From assembly GCA_947179155.2 (NCBI GenBank), contig OX359267.1, forward strand, positions 60,276,292 through 60,340,291: 64,000 nucleotides of DNA, given 5' to 3'. Below are positions 24,945-36,003 of the stretch, piece after piece (the first letter of the stretch is position 1; each line of letters begins with the position of its first letter). Both the position numbers and the translations under genes were made by a program. Below the pieces are notes generated by a model. That model saw only the letters and a list, made by a program, of their open reading frames with translations, was not told the origin of the DNA and made no database searches. Source of the stretch: Hedera helix (Eukaryota; Streptophyta; Magnoliopsida; Apiales; Araliaceae).

Positions 24945-26470
24945 TAATTGCATCGTTAGTATAGTTGTTATCTTACTAACATTAAATTATAGGAATATTC
25001 TAAAATTTTAGAAGGTAATTTAAAAATCCCATTTATCTCACATCAAGTTAGAGGATCAGTTTTCCTTGGTACTTTATGCTGTGTTTGTGAGCTTGGAGGG
25101 ATGGGATGGGAATGAAAAGTATAGGATATAATGAGATTATAGTTTTCCTTTATCATGTTTGTGAGCTTTAGAAAGAAAGGGATGTGATGAGATTTTAATT
25201 AAATTTTTATTAATAACTCGAATTTTTATCCCTGCACCTTACATTACGAGTGTTGTAATAACTCTAATTTTTATTAATAATCAAATATTAATTTGAATTT
25301 TTTAAAAAGCATAATTGAATTGAAAGAAAGGGTAATTTATGGCTGAAAATAGTGACGGGAATCAGAGCAGGTTGTAGTTTTCATCAATTTTAGGCATGAA
25401 GATGATGTCAAATAACTTTTCTCCTTTCTTCCTAATTGTAGAGGACGAAAAACTGAAGAAACAAACTTTGGATTCACTCAATTTCAACATTGGATGAATT
25501 AATTATAATTTTTCTAAGGAACTGCAGAATATATAATTATTCTACTCGGGAATTCAACTAACCAAATTAGAATAAAATTAGGATTATATCTTCACTCTTT
25601 AAATATAAATAGGAAACAATATAGGAGTTATCAAAATCCTAAAGGACTCCTCAGTTTTAGTTAATTCAATTATTTAAGTAGCTATTAAAAGAATTTAACT
25701 TTCCAAACGAAAAAAATAAATTAGTAACTTACTTTTTTTTTTCAATTCAATTATGCTTTTAGAAAAATTCAAATTAATATTTAATTATTAAGAAAATTTT
25801 GGGTTATTACAAGTGTTCACGGTAAGTTTCAGCTGATTTTTGATGATTTATTGCCTGAAACCGAAGTAATCGGTTCTCAACATACTCCCACCGACGCCGC
25901 CCAAGTGCCTTAGTTTTAATCCGCTTCAATTGATTACTTATTTCGGTCGGACTTCAATTTTAAGTGGATGAATTTCAAACAGTCTTTAGTCCACAAACCA
26001 TACAAAATTTTACAAGAAATAAAAGAAAAATCATGAGGGAGAAAGGGGAGGAGAGCAATTACATGAAAAATAACCAAGATTGAGGTGACAATTATCAAAA
26101 GAGACGATAGGTTCAAATTAAAGAAAACATATTTCAGGGCTTGAAAAAAAGGAAGAAAATAAACATTTAATACTTGTCTATTATGCTGATAAGTGGATGT
26201 ATGTATTGGCTTTCCTTTTATTTGTACCAAAGATGTCATCAACATCTTTTAACATTTTTTTCTATTGAATTAACTTTTCCCAAGTCTTTTTCTTCATACA
26301 CATATGGAAGTATTCACCAATTTTTTTTACTCATCTATATATTTGCGGAGTGTTTAGGGGAAGGAGATATAGGTCCAAGATGTTGATTTGAGATGAGAAT
26401 GACTGTATAAATCAAAGATGAGACAGAAATAATAACTTGAGTAACTGATTACTAAGTAGCACTATAATAC
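24945..26470. other. Interval without a supported gene
   Basis: Mostly AT-rich. A pair of related stretches beginning GTTTGTGAGCTT occurs at 25084 and 25158. The minus-strand frame of 103 codons at 25934-26245 shows no recognisable domain and has a hydrophobic, low-complexity composition. It is not called. Confidence 0.5.
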
Positions 26471-26474
26471 TAGT

Positions 26475-26705
26475 GTGTGTGTGTGTGTATATATATAATA
26501 TAAAACAAAATAACTCAAATTTCAAGGCTTCAACATTCAACGACCTCAAATCAATTTAGGTTTCAACATCCAACAGTTTAAAATTATTTGGGGCTTCAAC
26601 ATCCAACGATCATTAATCTATCTCTCATTCCCCCCCAATTCAACATATTTTTTTCAAAAATCTATTCACTCACGTTTTCTGCCCAAATCAAATTCATCAC
26701 TACAC

Positions 26706-26745
<40 letters not shown>

Positions 26746-26756
26746 GTAATAATAGA

Positions 26757-26793
<37 letters not shown>

Positions 26794-27101
26794 TAGTAAT
26801 AGTAATAGTAATAATAATAATAGTAATAGTAATAATAATAATAATTATAATAATAATAATAATAAAAAATAGTAATAGTAATAGTAGTAGTAATAATAAT
26901 AATAATAATAATAATAATAGTAATAATAATTATAATAATAATTATAATAATAATAATAATTATTATAATACTACTACTACTACTACTAATAATAATAATA
27001 GTAGTAATTATAATAATAATAATAATTATTATAATACTACTATTACTACTACTACTATACTACTACTACTACTACTAATAATAATAGTAATAGTAATAAT
27101 A

Positions 27102-27176
<75 letters not shown>

Positions 27177-27230
27177 GTAATAATAATAATAGTAATAGTA
27201 ATAATAATTATAATAATAATAAAAATTGCA
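26475..27230 (+). mobile_element. Helitron 5' end fused to a long AAT array
   Basis: The left side (TATATATAATATAAAACAAA, about 26489-26508) resembles the TCTATTATATAAAACAGAGC terminus of the Helitron ending at 63301. Three CTTCAACAT[T/C]CAACG-type repeats follow (26527-26610), then a block (26560-26715) whose reverse complement is at 4735-4860. From 26703 to 27228 lies an almost pure AAT/AATAGT array with TACTAC-type interruptions. No 3' hairpin terminus was found after the array. Confidence 0.5.
26703..27228. repeat. ~525 bp AAT/AGT microsatellite
   Basis: AAT trinucleotides predominate, with phased AGT and TAC substitutions grouped in blocks (26795-26830, 26865-26890, 26970-27000, 27043-27075). 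It contains no open reading frame of interest. Confidence 0.95.
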
Positions 27231-28659
27231 CGTAAACAACATGGGTCACCTTTTTAGCATTGACGCTATTTTTTTTGTTTTTCGGCTATTGCGACCGTTA
27301 TGTTTCCACATGCAAATTGATTTGGGCAGAAAATCACAGGGACGATTCAGATTCATTCTAATTGTTTTGTAAGTTATTTTAGGTTACAAATAGTCTTTAA
27401 GTAATAGAGTATTTTTGGAATTTTAATCTACGTCATGCTTTCAGGTACGGGCAATTACGTGTTATCTCTGGTGTTTTTACGGGCTATATCGAGAGCAACT
27501 ATTGTAGTAGGCTCTGACTCATGGTATGCGAATCTTTTGTCCAATTTCAAGAAAAAATATAGAGAAAAAAATATTATAATGATGCGATTTAGTTGGCGTT
27601 ATGACAATACTTTTTTATTTGGACTTAGATGGCTCATTTTATACTTTTGGGTATATATGCAAAAGCCTTTCTTTTGGATTTTTACATATTTTTTTTCCTC
27701 ATTGGATCCCACCAAATGGCTTGCAGTAGTACCTTTTTTTTCCACAGAAAATACTATTCATGGATCATATTAATCGATAGTTAGAAATACTCGAGGCTAA
27801 TAAATGCTGTCAAACTTCTCATTTCGTTTTGACAATAAATGAAAGGTGTGTGGGATACCCGAAAACACTATATTACACAAATTTGAGTCCGCTATCGTCG
27901 ATTAATTAATTGCTCAAACCTGTCAAGAACTAATTTTAAGTTTTGAATAAGTAGCACACTAATGTTTGCCTAAAAAAGAAACTATGACTGGATTGAGTAT
28001 CAATCTTTTTGTATTAATGGTTGGACTCTCAGTTTTTTTATGGAATTGAGAGTTCATAACAGTTTTAGATTTTTTAATCTAGAAATATTGGATACAGTAC
28101 TCAACTGTTATATTAGTTGCACCGTACCTTTAGGCACGAGTTATCCCTATTATATATATATATATATATATTGCCACTCGGTTCGGCTCAAAAATCGGAT
28201 TGTAATATTGGAAACTGAAATTGACCGAGAAAAATCGGTTAATGCTTATTAAGAACCGCCACCAAACTGCACTAATAAGTGAACCGACTGAAAGTGCTTG
28301 AATCGGTCGATTTTCTTAGTTTTTAGCTATTGTTGTACAGCTTTGGCTTACATCCTAAGCTGGCAAAATAAAGCCCGGTCCGACTGTAAAAAGCGGGCTT
28401 TGGGGCCTTATTTTTTTAGTCCAAAAAGGTTGGGCCATTTTTTGCTTGGCTTGGCCCGCAGTCCAATTTTTTTAATTTTTTTTTGCCAAAAAAATAAATG
28501 AATTAATCAATAAAAAAATATTAATAATAAAATGTTAATAACAATTTGATATTAATAAAAGTTTTCTCAACAACTTTATTTTATGACAAATTCTCAATAT
28601 ACATGTGAATATTTTTTGTGTAAGTTTCTTTGTTCACGATCCCAATCAATGTAAGACCA

Positions 28660-28711
<52 letters not shown>

Positions 28712-28900
28712 CGTAATTTTTGAAACTCCATATATTCCAAAAATATAAGAGTAAAAAGAAAAAATTAGTAAAATAATTTTTGAACTTATACAAGTGAGTG
28801 CCTGTTTTTCTCAAGAGGATAAGTCTTTCTTATTCTTTTGGACTTAAACGAATTGCGTAATAAGTGGTTTTTCGTTCTTATTTGTTGTTAGAGACGATGA
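27231..28900. other. Interval with weak repeats, no supported gene
   Basis: The 112-codon frame at 27435-27773 has no recognisable domain. Around 28370-28470, AAAGCCCGG and TTGGGCC/GGCTTGGCCC repeats resemble hAT subterminal sequence, but no termini were found. (TA)n runs lie at 28153-28172 and about 28660-28706. Confidence 0.45.
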
Positions 28901-28914
28901 ATTGATAGTAGTTT

Positions 28915-29364
28915 GTGTTGTATTGTTTGTTTTGTTCATATTTGCATTTGACTGGAGCACAATTTTTTATTGTATCTGTGAATTATAGGAAAGAAGCTAC
29001 TGTTCATCCTTGTATCACACATTACAGAAGTGTTGTTGTACTATATTTTGGTTGCCCTTCTCAGGATTTTTTACTGGATATTTGCTTGGATACCAAAATG
29101 ATTTATTTGTTTGCGGCTGTAGCACAGATAGTTTTACGAAACTGACCAAGAGGGGTATATGTAGAGCATCATTGCCCCCATGTTATACTTTATTTAGCCC
29201 TTATGAAATTTTTTTGTTTGTTATTATTATATCATTAGAATTATAATTGTTTTCTTGTGGTGTTATAAATATAAGTTTCATTTATTACTATAACTATTAA
29301 TTGTGCAATCAAGGAAACTTTCAGGATATCCTTCTGAGTTGTAACATTTTTAATGATTATTGTA
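28915..29364 (+). pseudogene. Possible decayed exons upstream of the orphan exon
   Basis: Between 28950 and 29210 are coding-like stretches in shifting frames (for example GCPSQDFLLDICLDT in one frame and FVCGCSTDSFTKLTKRG in the next). The frames do not join without a shift, and no homology is recognised. They are listed because they lie directly before the exon-like block at 29365-29533 on the same strand. Confidence 0.25.
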
Positions 29365-29533
29365 GGGGCTACAAGTTTTTGATCAAATTTGTGGTAACGA
29401 AATTAGCTCAGGGCCTATCAAGGTGCTGTTTATAGTTGGAGAAGCAGCAATTCTTAGGAGTTGGTTACAGCCATCAAAGGAAAGGGTATCTCCCATCTTA
29501 ACAATTGATGCTAAAGCAGAAACTGCGAGAAGG
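29365..29533 (+). pseudogene. Orphan exon-like block, open in one frame, family not recognised
   Basis: A strong acceptor (TTATTGTAG) and donor (AAG|GTAAAG) bound about 169 nt that read through without a stop as 56 residues, including VFDQICGNEISSGPIKVLF, IVGEAAILRSWLQPSKE and VSPILTIDAKAETARR. The base composition is clearly more GC-rich than the flanks. No convincing partner exons lie downstream. It may be one exon of a truncated or fragmented gene, or a transposon-captured exon. Confidence 0.45.
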
Positions 29534-29539
29534 TAAAGA

Positions 29540-30378
29540 TGGTAAAAAAAATTAAGTTAGATAAGTCTTGTAATTGCGCACACACAAAAAAAAAAATACG
29601 GCTCTAATCGGGCTATGGGTTGACTCATTTCAACCCAAAATAATTGGGCCATTTCACCTATAATTCGGCCAGTTTGTCAAGTCCACTCATCAACCTATCC
29701 CTTTATTCAATCTTCACAATATTTACATTTTTTCCCCTTAAATTGTTGAACTTACTATAAATATTCTTTAAAAAATTATATATATTTTGCATTAAATTGC
29801 GTTTGGACCACGTGGGAAAGGTCTTCGCTACATTTTTCTGATGAAATAACTACATTAAATTAGCACAAAAATAATAATCAATAAAGTTGACAGACTAACG
29901 ATAGCCAAAATGAAAATCAACTTGTGAAGGTCCACAAAAATAAAAATGAATATGGAAAAATAATCGATATAAATCCACTCCATTACATTCTAAGAGGAAT
30001 AATGTAAATGTCTATGGCTAAGAGCGTCAGTTGAAGGCACTCCATTCCCAACATAGACTTTACAATGTTTTATACAGGGAACCTAGACTTTACTACGATG
30101 AAAAAACTCTAATTTTTAAAATGAAATAATATCTTAATTAACATAAACTATTAAACTACTATAAATAAAAACTAATCTCTTAATTAAAATCTGCTAGAAT
30201 AATTAATAAACGTAATTTAAAAAGAAAATAGTGCCCTAATTAAACTATACTACTATAAATAAAACTAATCTCCCAAATAGACTCTACTCCTACAATTAAA
30301 ACTTCTAAAATATCCTACTTCATAAATAATTACATTAATCATTAAAATATTTATCTCAAATAATAATCAAGAAATTTT
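29540..30378. other. AT-rich interval, no gene seen
   Basis: Contains repeated TCTCTTAATTAA/TCTCCCAAATAGACT-like stretches around 30060-30330 but no recognisable element. Confidence 0.5.
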
Positions 30379-30414
30379 TTGACGCTCTTCTTCCATTCCT
30401 CATCAAAAGCCCAA

Positions 30415-30570
30415 ATGAAGCAAGAAAGTACACACACACTACTTGTTAATGAAAAGCTGATATGGATCTCTATGATCCTCATGTTTCTAGTCATCCAAAT
30501 TCCCAAACAATCACAAGTGAACACCGCGTCTAAAGTATATTATTACTCTTGCGGGTCATGCCACCACTGA
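30415..30570 (+). CDS. Weak candidate for a short secreted peptide
   Basis: From the ATG at 30415 the frame gives 51 residues. A hydrophobic core (LIWISMILMFLVIQI, residues ~14-28) follows a charged start, which looks signal-like, and the end is VYYYSCGSCHH. The length and layout resemble plant prepropeptides, but no known peptide family motif was recognised, and the frame could be chance in AT-rich DNA. An upstream in-frame ATG at 30379 would add 12 residues and weaken the signal-peptide reading. Confidence 0.2.
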   Translation: MKQESTHTLLVNEKLIWISMILMFLVIQIPKQSQVNTASKVYYYSCGSCHH

Positions 30571-30579
30571 AACCATTAA

Positions 30580-31905
30580 ATCAAGCAAGGTATCCCATAC
30601 CAATTTAATGACCATGCTTTGTCAAATAGCCCAAAAAAAGAATCCAAGGTGCAATAAGAAAATGTTGGAACAATGAGGATGATATTCGCATTCGTCACTT
30701 TTTTACACATCAAATGTCCGGATATATATGAATACTGCTACCATCAAATGTCCGGAGACGAAAACATCTTCTTTGGCTTCTTCTAGTAGGTAGCTTTAGG
30801 ATTTGGGGTAATCGTTGAGCATGGTACAGTGGGTGATGCAACATTCAGTTTTGTGAGTTTTAGTTGCGGTAGAGAACAAGTAATGCAACAAAAGGGTTGT
30901 GACATAGGTCGAGGCCCTTTTTGCCTATCATACAGTATTTGGTTGGAAGTTGGAACTGAAGACACCTTACGGGTAATATCTTGGACATTAGTGAGATCTA
31001 AACGTCATGTGTTCCCGTGAGGTCTCGACAAACTTTTTTTTTTGTGCACACAACGTATACGGTTTGTCAGTATGGTATATTTAGTAGTATACCATGAAAA
31101 TCATGAATAATACTAGCTTTTAAAATCAAAGTACAAATTTTGTAGATAGAGTAAATACAATAAGTAGGATTAGGAGTCCTCCAAACAACCAAGCAAAGTG
31201 GAAAGCGTGGAAAAATACAAATTCCTAAATGAAGGAATACTCTCAAATCCCTAAAACCTTCCAAATCAGAGGCCCAAATACATTGTCAAACTGATTCTAT
31301 TCTCTGGAGTAACATAAGGTTCCTAAAGCACCTATGATTTTGAGAGACTAATGATGCATCCATTTTTAGAGATTTTTGGAGAGACCAGCACCAGATCATG
31401 CAAGATACATCAGTTTTTCAAACCACACAACATGTTTTCTACTTAAGTTTATCTTAAGTGAACCCAAGACTGGGATTGGTTTTATGAATTTCCAGTCACC
31501 AGAAGTATGTCTGGTGAGATGATGACATATTTACTTAACCCTTTAATATACACATGCATACTTACAGCGGGAGAGCCGCTGGATGCATAAACATGAACAT
31601 CTTTCTAATGAAATGATGAAAAACCTGTATGGGCTATAACAGATTAATTGGATATTCACAACTATAGCCATGTACACAAAATCCATTATATGCGCAATAC
31701 GGTATTGCTTCTATGAGGACATGCTGAATGGAAAATGTTGCAAACTGCGGCATCTTTTAATGGCTTTCAGTCCCCCGTCAAATTGCAGATCCAAAGCAAT
31801 ATTGTGAGATTTTCTATCAGCTCATAAACTTAACCAAGGTGGCTCTACAAGGGGAGGGAAAGACAACTTCAGTAAAAGTAACATTGCACAATCATGATAT
31901 TAAGA
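30580..31905. other. Interval without a supported gene
   Basis: Several frames of 60-65 codons overlap on both strands at 30780-31260. None has a recognised domain or convincing splice context. No repeat terminus was identified. Confidence 0.45.
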
Positions 31906-32410
31906 GTAATTGCCTGTTCGAGAGCTACTTATAAGTTGGTTAACTCAACTTAAAAGTAAGTCGGTTAAAAAAGCTGTTTGGGATAATTTTTTTTATACTT
32001 CTAAGTTCTAAAAAAAAGTCAAAAAAAATAAGCAAGTACTTATAAGTCACTTTTTTAAAGTTCGTTAATGACTATGAAATGACATAAATGCTCTCTTTTA
32101 TTTTTCTAATGTTCTTCTTATTGAAGGAGATTTTATTAATCTTTACATTTTATTTTAATTTATAAATCATTATTAGCCGAACACATCCATAACTATTACT
32201 TATAATTCATGACTTATAAATAAAAGTGATGCCGAAGTTCCTTCTATGGAGATCTTCTTCTTGCTAGGTCTCTTCCTCCTTATCGAGTGAATCATTAGAA
32301 CACTAGCTCACATTTACTAACACTTAAAGTGTTTTTGCTCTTAATATGAGTTTTAATTTCCTTGACTATGGTTGTGTGTTCCTGAGTCCAAGGAGGAGGA
32401 TTGGATTTTA

Positions 32411-32498
32411 GTCTAACTTCCTTACGCCTAACGGGTTTACTCGTCAATTGACTCGCACACATGTCAGACTCCTTGATCCGTGTTTCAAGACGGACTGA
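32411..32498 (-). rRNA. Degenerate 25S rRNA gene fragment, piece 1
   Basis: Antisense match to the conserved plant 25S segment that reads, on the plus strand, ACGGGTTTACTC..., TTGACTCGCACACATGTCAG, ACTCCTTG.TCCGTGTTTCAAG. About 90 bp are recognisable, with scattered substitutions. It is non-functional by length. Identification is from memory of conserved 25S sequence. Confidence 0.8.
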
Positions 32499-33075
32499 GT
32501 TTCAAGACAGACATCAAATTCTACCGGTAATCGCATATATGAATTACTAATAAGAGGTTCTCATGCAAGGAATGGAATAAATTCCACTATCCATATAATA
32601 AAATGGTCACATTATTAACAGAAATGTATTGTCATCTCTTTTAGATCAAGAGAAATTGCTAAAGGATAGAGAGGATGCTTTAGGATATCAAGAGGAGAAG
32701 TTTTTGATTGATCTGTCTATAGGGTTTATGGGAGTTAGAGAGTTAACCACATGTGAGTTAAGTGTTGGTGATTGTTGCTTATTTTACACTTCACTATTTA
32801 TGTTGCTTGTAGTCAAATTGATGGATGACATTTAATGTTTAGTTTGATACTTTCTACCAAGTTTTGTATGCAGATATGGTTATTTTAATCCTTTAGCCCA
32901 GCAGCCTTCAGGAGCCTTAGCACGGCGCCCATGATTACCAAGCTGCTGTAATTACCATTTTGCCATTCACTTGATTTTTCCTTAGCAAAGAAGAATTCCA
33001 TTTTAACCACACAAAAGACAGCATCCACCAAAAATATCGAAAATTATGGTATGTTCAGCAAAGTTGGATTTTCCT

Positions 33076-33215
33076 CAAGCCTTACGGGTTTACTAGCCCA
33101 TTGACTCGCACACATTTCAAACTCTTTGGTCCGTGTTTCAAGACGGACTGAATGGGGGTTCTAGTAGGCCAGTGCTAGGAGCACGCAGATGCCGAAGTAG
33201 CCCGTGAGGCGGGGT
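33076..33215 (-). rRNA. Degenerate 25S rRNA gene fragment, piece 2
   Basis: Covers the same 25S segment as piece 1 and extends further: GACTCGCACACAT, GGTCCGTGTTTCAAGACGG, GGCCAGTGCTAGGAGC, CGCAGATGCCGAAG, CCGTGAGGC. It lies in the same antisense orientation. Many differences are C-to-T or G-to-A, consistent with decay of methylated CpG/CHG sites. Confidence 0.85.
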
Positions 33216-33505
33216 GTTAAAATTGTACACCCTTATTTCAAAGCTTAAGGGGCTTAATTGCCTCACGAAAGTACTTTTAATTTAATTTCTATGTTCTAAC
33301 AGCATTTATTATGATTTTTAAATATCATTATATATACAGAGGAGTATGCAATGGAGCTATCTCCAAGAATTTTGTTCACAAATATCATATGTGGATGATT
33401 GGAAGGCAGCTTTGTGCTAGCAAAATATCTCTCTATACATATATATGAGTAGTTATATATCAAGTTTGATCTTTATATTCTAAGTCCTTGTTTATCATTC
33501 TCATT

Positions 33506-33598
33506 TTAAGCCCGGGCTGTTGATATGCCCGTGAAAATGTCATCGCGGCGATCGTGGTGGGCAGCACGCGCCTCACGAAGTGCTTCGGCATTGCACAA
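33506..33598 (+). rRNA. Degenerate 25S rRNA gene fragment, piece 3 (opposite orientation)
   Basis: Reads TAAGCCCGGGCTGTTGATA, CGCGGCGATCGTGG, GGCAGCACGCGCCTCACG, GTGCTTCGGCATT in the sense direction of 25S rRNA. Its end overlaps the rDNA interval of piece 2 in reverse, so 33567-33598 and 33181-33212 form an inverted repeat of about 30 bp. Confidence 0.85.
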
Positions 33599-33784
33599 TA
33601 TAATGTATGCTAAGTTGATCATCTAAAGTACACATCTGAAAGGAAAGACAGTCTTATGACTGGACCGGGCAATATCAGTCTTTATGACACTTATAAATCT
33701 ACTAAAATTTTAACTTATAAATCTACTAAAATTTTAACTTTAAGTCGAAAAAAATAAGTCATTCCCGAATGTGCCTTAATTCCT

Positions 33785-35583
33785 GTTGGACTGCATTAAA
33801 ATAAAAGTTGGTTAAAGAGACTATGGTAAGGCACTAAGGCAACAAAAATACAATAATTATTGTGGGACAATGTGGCCATAAGTCTATACGGCCTATATAT
33901 GAGAGAACACAGAAAGTGAAAACAGTGCTTCAACCTAAACTTTCAAATTTATGGAAACAAGAGAATGAAAAGAGACAGAGAGAGAAGTATGATCTCTGTA
34001 TATTCAACTTCAAGTAGCTCAAGATCCCAGAGTTCGGAGAAACAAGGTAAACAATATGTTTGGTTTGTCAGAAACTTTCAACCGACAGCAGAAATACAGA
34101 GAAACAATAAGATTCAAGAGTCTAGTGGGGGGAAAATAAGCACGTAAACAATATGTTTGGTTTGTCAGAAACTTTCAACTGACAGCAGAAATACAGAGAA
34201 ACAATAAGATTCATGAGTCTGGTGGGGAAAAAATCACCAAATATGTGGTCTCCCATTTCAAAGAATGATATCTACGAACTATAAATCGACGTTCTTAATA
34301 CCTTTGATCAATAATCAGAATATAAATGTAAAATCATATAATGTAATATTACTATATCATTTTATCATACAAATGTAAAAGACTATGAATGTGTATTCTC
34401 ATGGCAAATAACTGTAGCAACTTCTGACTTACAACAGTGATCAAGAGTGTTCTATATTTATTTATTCATATATATATGATTAAAGAAAATTAAAGGTACA
34501 CTTAAAGGCACGTGATAATAATCAGTATCCAGATTAAAGAAAGGGGTAAGATTGATTTGCTTACGACTAAATACAGTACTGGACTGTTGGGAGGTTGATT
34601 TCCTGCACCAAATGACTACAATTATAAGTAATACTCTAATCGTTGAAGAGGCCTGGTATTAACAATCATGTTAGGATGAAAGATTGGAAGCTAATCTCCT
34701 TCACACACAAAAAAAACACTAATCATCAAATTAAACACTATACCGGGATTGTATTCATGGTACTCCATAATATTCTAGCAGAGAAAAGATAGTGAGGTAT
34801 AAAATGTAAAACCAAGGTTAGGTAGCGAGAGTATTGGGCTCCCAATTAAGTAGACCCCTAAATCTATTCAGAAAGGAATACATGAAGCTGCTATTGGATA
34901 CATTGGAAGTGACACCAAGCCCTTTACCTCCGTCCATGATGTGACCTTGTTTGCCTGAGTAACCAAATAATTAAGTTTATAAATCGGGAACAAATACAGC
35001 CGACTAATTGAAAACCAGTGTAAAAGTTATCAGCTTATACAGAAACAAAACACTTTATAGTGTTACAATTAGTTTAATTGGAATTTTTTTAATAAAAATT
35101 GACCCAAACATAAGAGATAGACTTTCCAATCAAATTCGACCAGATCAAATTCCACCAGATCAAATTCCACCAGAAATAGAAAGAAACACAACTTAAAAAG
35201 ACCAAAGAAGAGCCTAAATAGTACGCGTCTCATTTGCCAATTTTTTTGTGGAATGGAGGGAGTATCTTACTTATTGGCCAAAAAGTTTAAATGTAGCCCA
35301 AGATAAATAATAAAAGATGGGGCTCCTCTGTGAAAATTGATGATGATTATAGAGAGGGATGCAATGGAATTTTGCTGATATTTTATTCCGGCCTCCATCT
35401 AGGCACAACTAATGGCGCCAAGACTTGTTTAATGAGCAGCTTTAGAAAAAAAAAAATTACTCCATTAATTAGGCTCTTTTTTAATAAAAGGTACGTCCAA
35501 GATCAAACTTACACAGAATTTGGATTCCAATTCAATCGGATCCGAAGTCAGATTGATTCCTGGTTACGTTTATAACATAATAA
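33785..35583. other. Interval without a supported gene
   Basis: Holds a 97-bp tandem duplication (34047-34240). On the minus strand, at about 34833-34967, there is a ~45-codon open stretch containing GYSGKQGHIMDGGKGLG and ending at a stop. It could be a decayed terminal exon but has no recognised family. A short tandem of CAGATCAAATTCCAC occurs at 35139-35170. Confidence 0.4.
34047..34240. repeat. 97-bp tandem duplication
   Basis: Copies 34047-34143 and 34144-34240 start GTAAACAATATGTTTGGTTT and differ at only a few bases (CCGAC/CTGAC, AAGAG/ATGAG, CTAG/CTGG and a short G/A indel), so the duplication is recent. Confidence 0.95.
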
Positions 35584-36003
35584 TTAACGGCCACTAGTAG
35601 CAGTACTAACAGAATTCCAGATATGGGCAACAGTGGCTACAAGATGAGGGATAATAGTCTCAATTCCACGAAGAAGAGCGCCTGAGGCAACCCCAACGGC
35701 TAGGGTTTGCGGGTACCCAGGTTTAGAATCCACCTTCATGTCCAGGTTAATGAGGCGGCTGTTTATCACATCCAGCTTCCGACTACTCGAAGTGGAGTCT
35801 CCTCCGCCGCCGGCCTTCTTCTTCTTTTCCAGGATGAGTCCTCTAAAGAGAGCATTCTGGAGATCCTCAATGACTTTGAGTGAAGCTTCTTGCGCGTCCA
35901 TCCCTTGGGACTCGTAGTGTGCTATCATCTCTCTTGGGCTTGGTAATCCTCCTCTTCCTCCTACCTTCTTCTTCCCCGACGACTTTGTTGGATTTCCTTC
36001 CAT
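35584..36003 (-). CDS. Conserved-looking small plant protein, 139 residues, single exon, function unknown
   Basis: Intact frame from ATG at 36003 to a stop at 35584-35586. The N-terminus is basic and glycine-rich (GKKKVGGRGGLPSPREMI, residues 10-27). It is followed by a helical-looking segment (HYESQGMDAQEASLKVIEDL, 29-48), a KKKK patch (~60), a low-complexity GGGG/SSS linker, and a C-terminal half with an amphipathic or weakly hydrophobic stretch (~98-129, including LAVGVASGALLRGIETI). The composition is GC-richer than its surroundings, and codon usage looks genuine. It resembles an uncharacterised plant protein family, but I cannot name it. Membrane association through the C-terminal segment is possible but uncertain. 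The frames on the opposite strand are shadows of this gene. Confidence 0.8.
   Translation of the reverse strand: MEGNPTKSSGKKKVGGRGGLPSPREMIAHYESQGMDAQEASLKVIEDLQNALFRGLILEKKKKAGGGGDSTSSSRKLDVINSRLINLDMKVDSKPGYPQTLAVGVASGALLRGIETIIPHLVATVAHIWNSVSTATSGR

Larger units (their letters stand above)
31911..33775 (+). mobile_element. Tourist/PIF-like MITE interrupted by ~1.4 kb of foreign DNA
   Basis: The left arm (31911-32237) begins TGCCTGTTCG and the right arm (about 33684-33775) ends CGAATGTGCC. Both align with the intact copy at 48980-49420 (CTTATAAGTC repeats, AATGTTCTTCTTA, ATTATTA.CCGAACACATCC, CTACTAAAATTTTAACTT). TAAT lies immediately outside both ends (31907-31910; 33777-33780), supporting one original insertion. 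The material between about 32240 and 33683 is absent from other copies and contains the 25S rDNA pieces. Class assignment rests on terminus similarity and is inferred. Confidence 0.65.

Noticed and set aside
25934..26245. 103-codon minus-strand frame
   Set aside because: Low-complexity hydrophobic translation in AT-rich DNA with no splice context or recognised family.
27435..27773. 112-codon plus-strand frame
   Set aside because: No domain, irregular composition, and no neighbouring exons; kept only as part of an unassigned interval.
32411..33598. Functional rRNA gene
   Set aside because: Only ~90-140-bp decayed pieces in mixed orientation.
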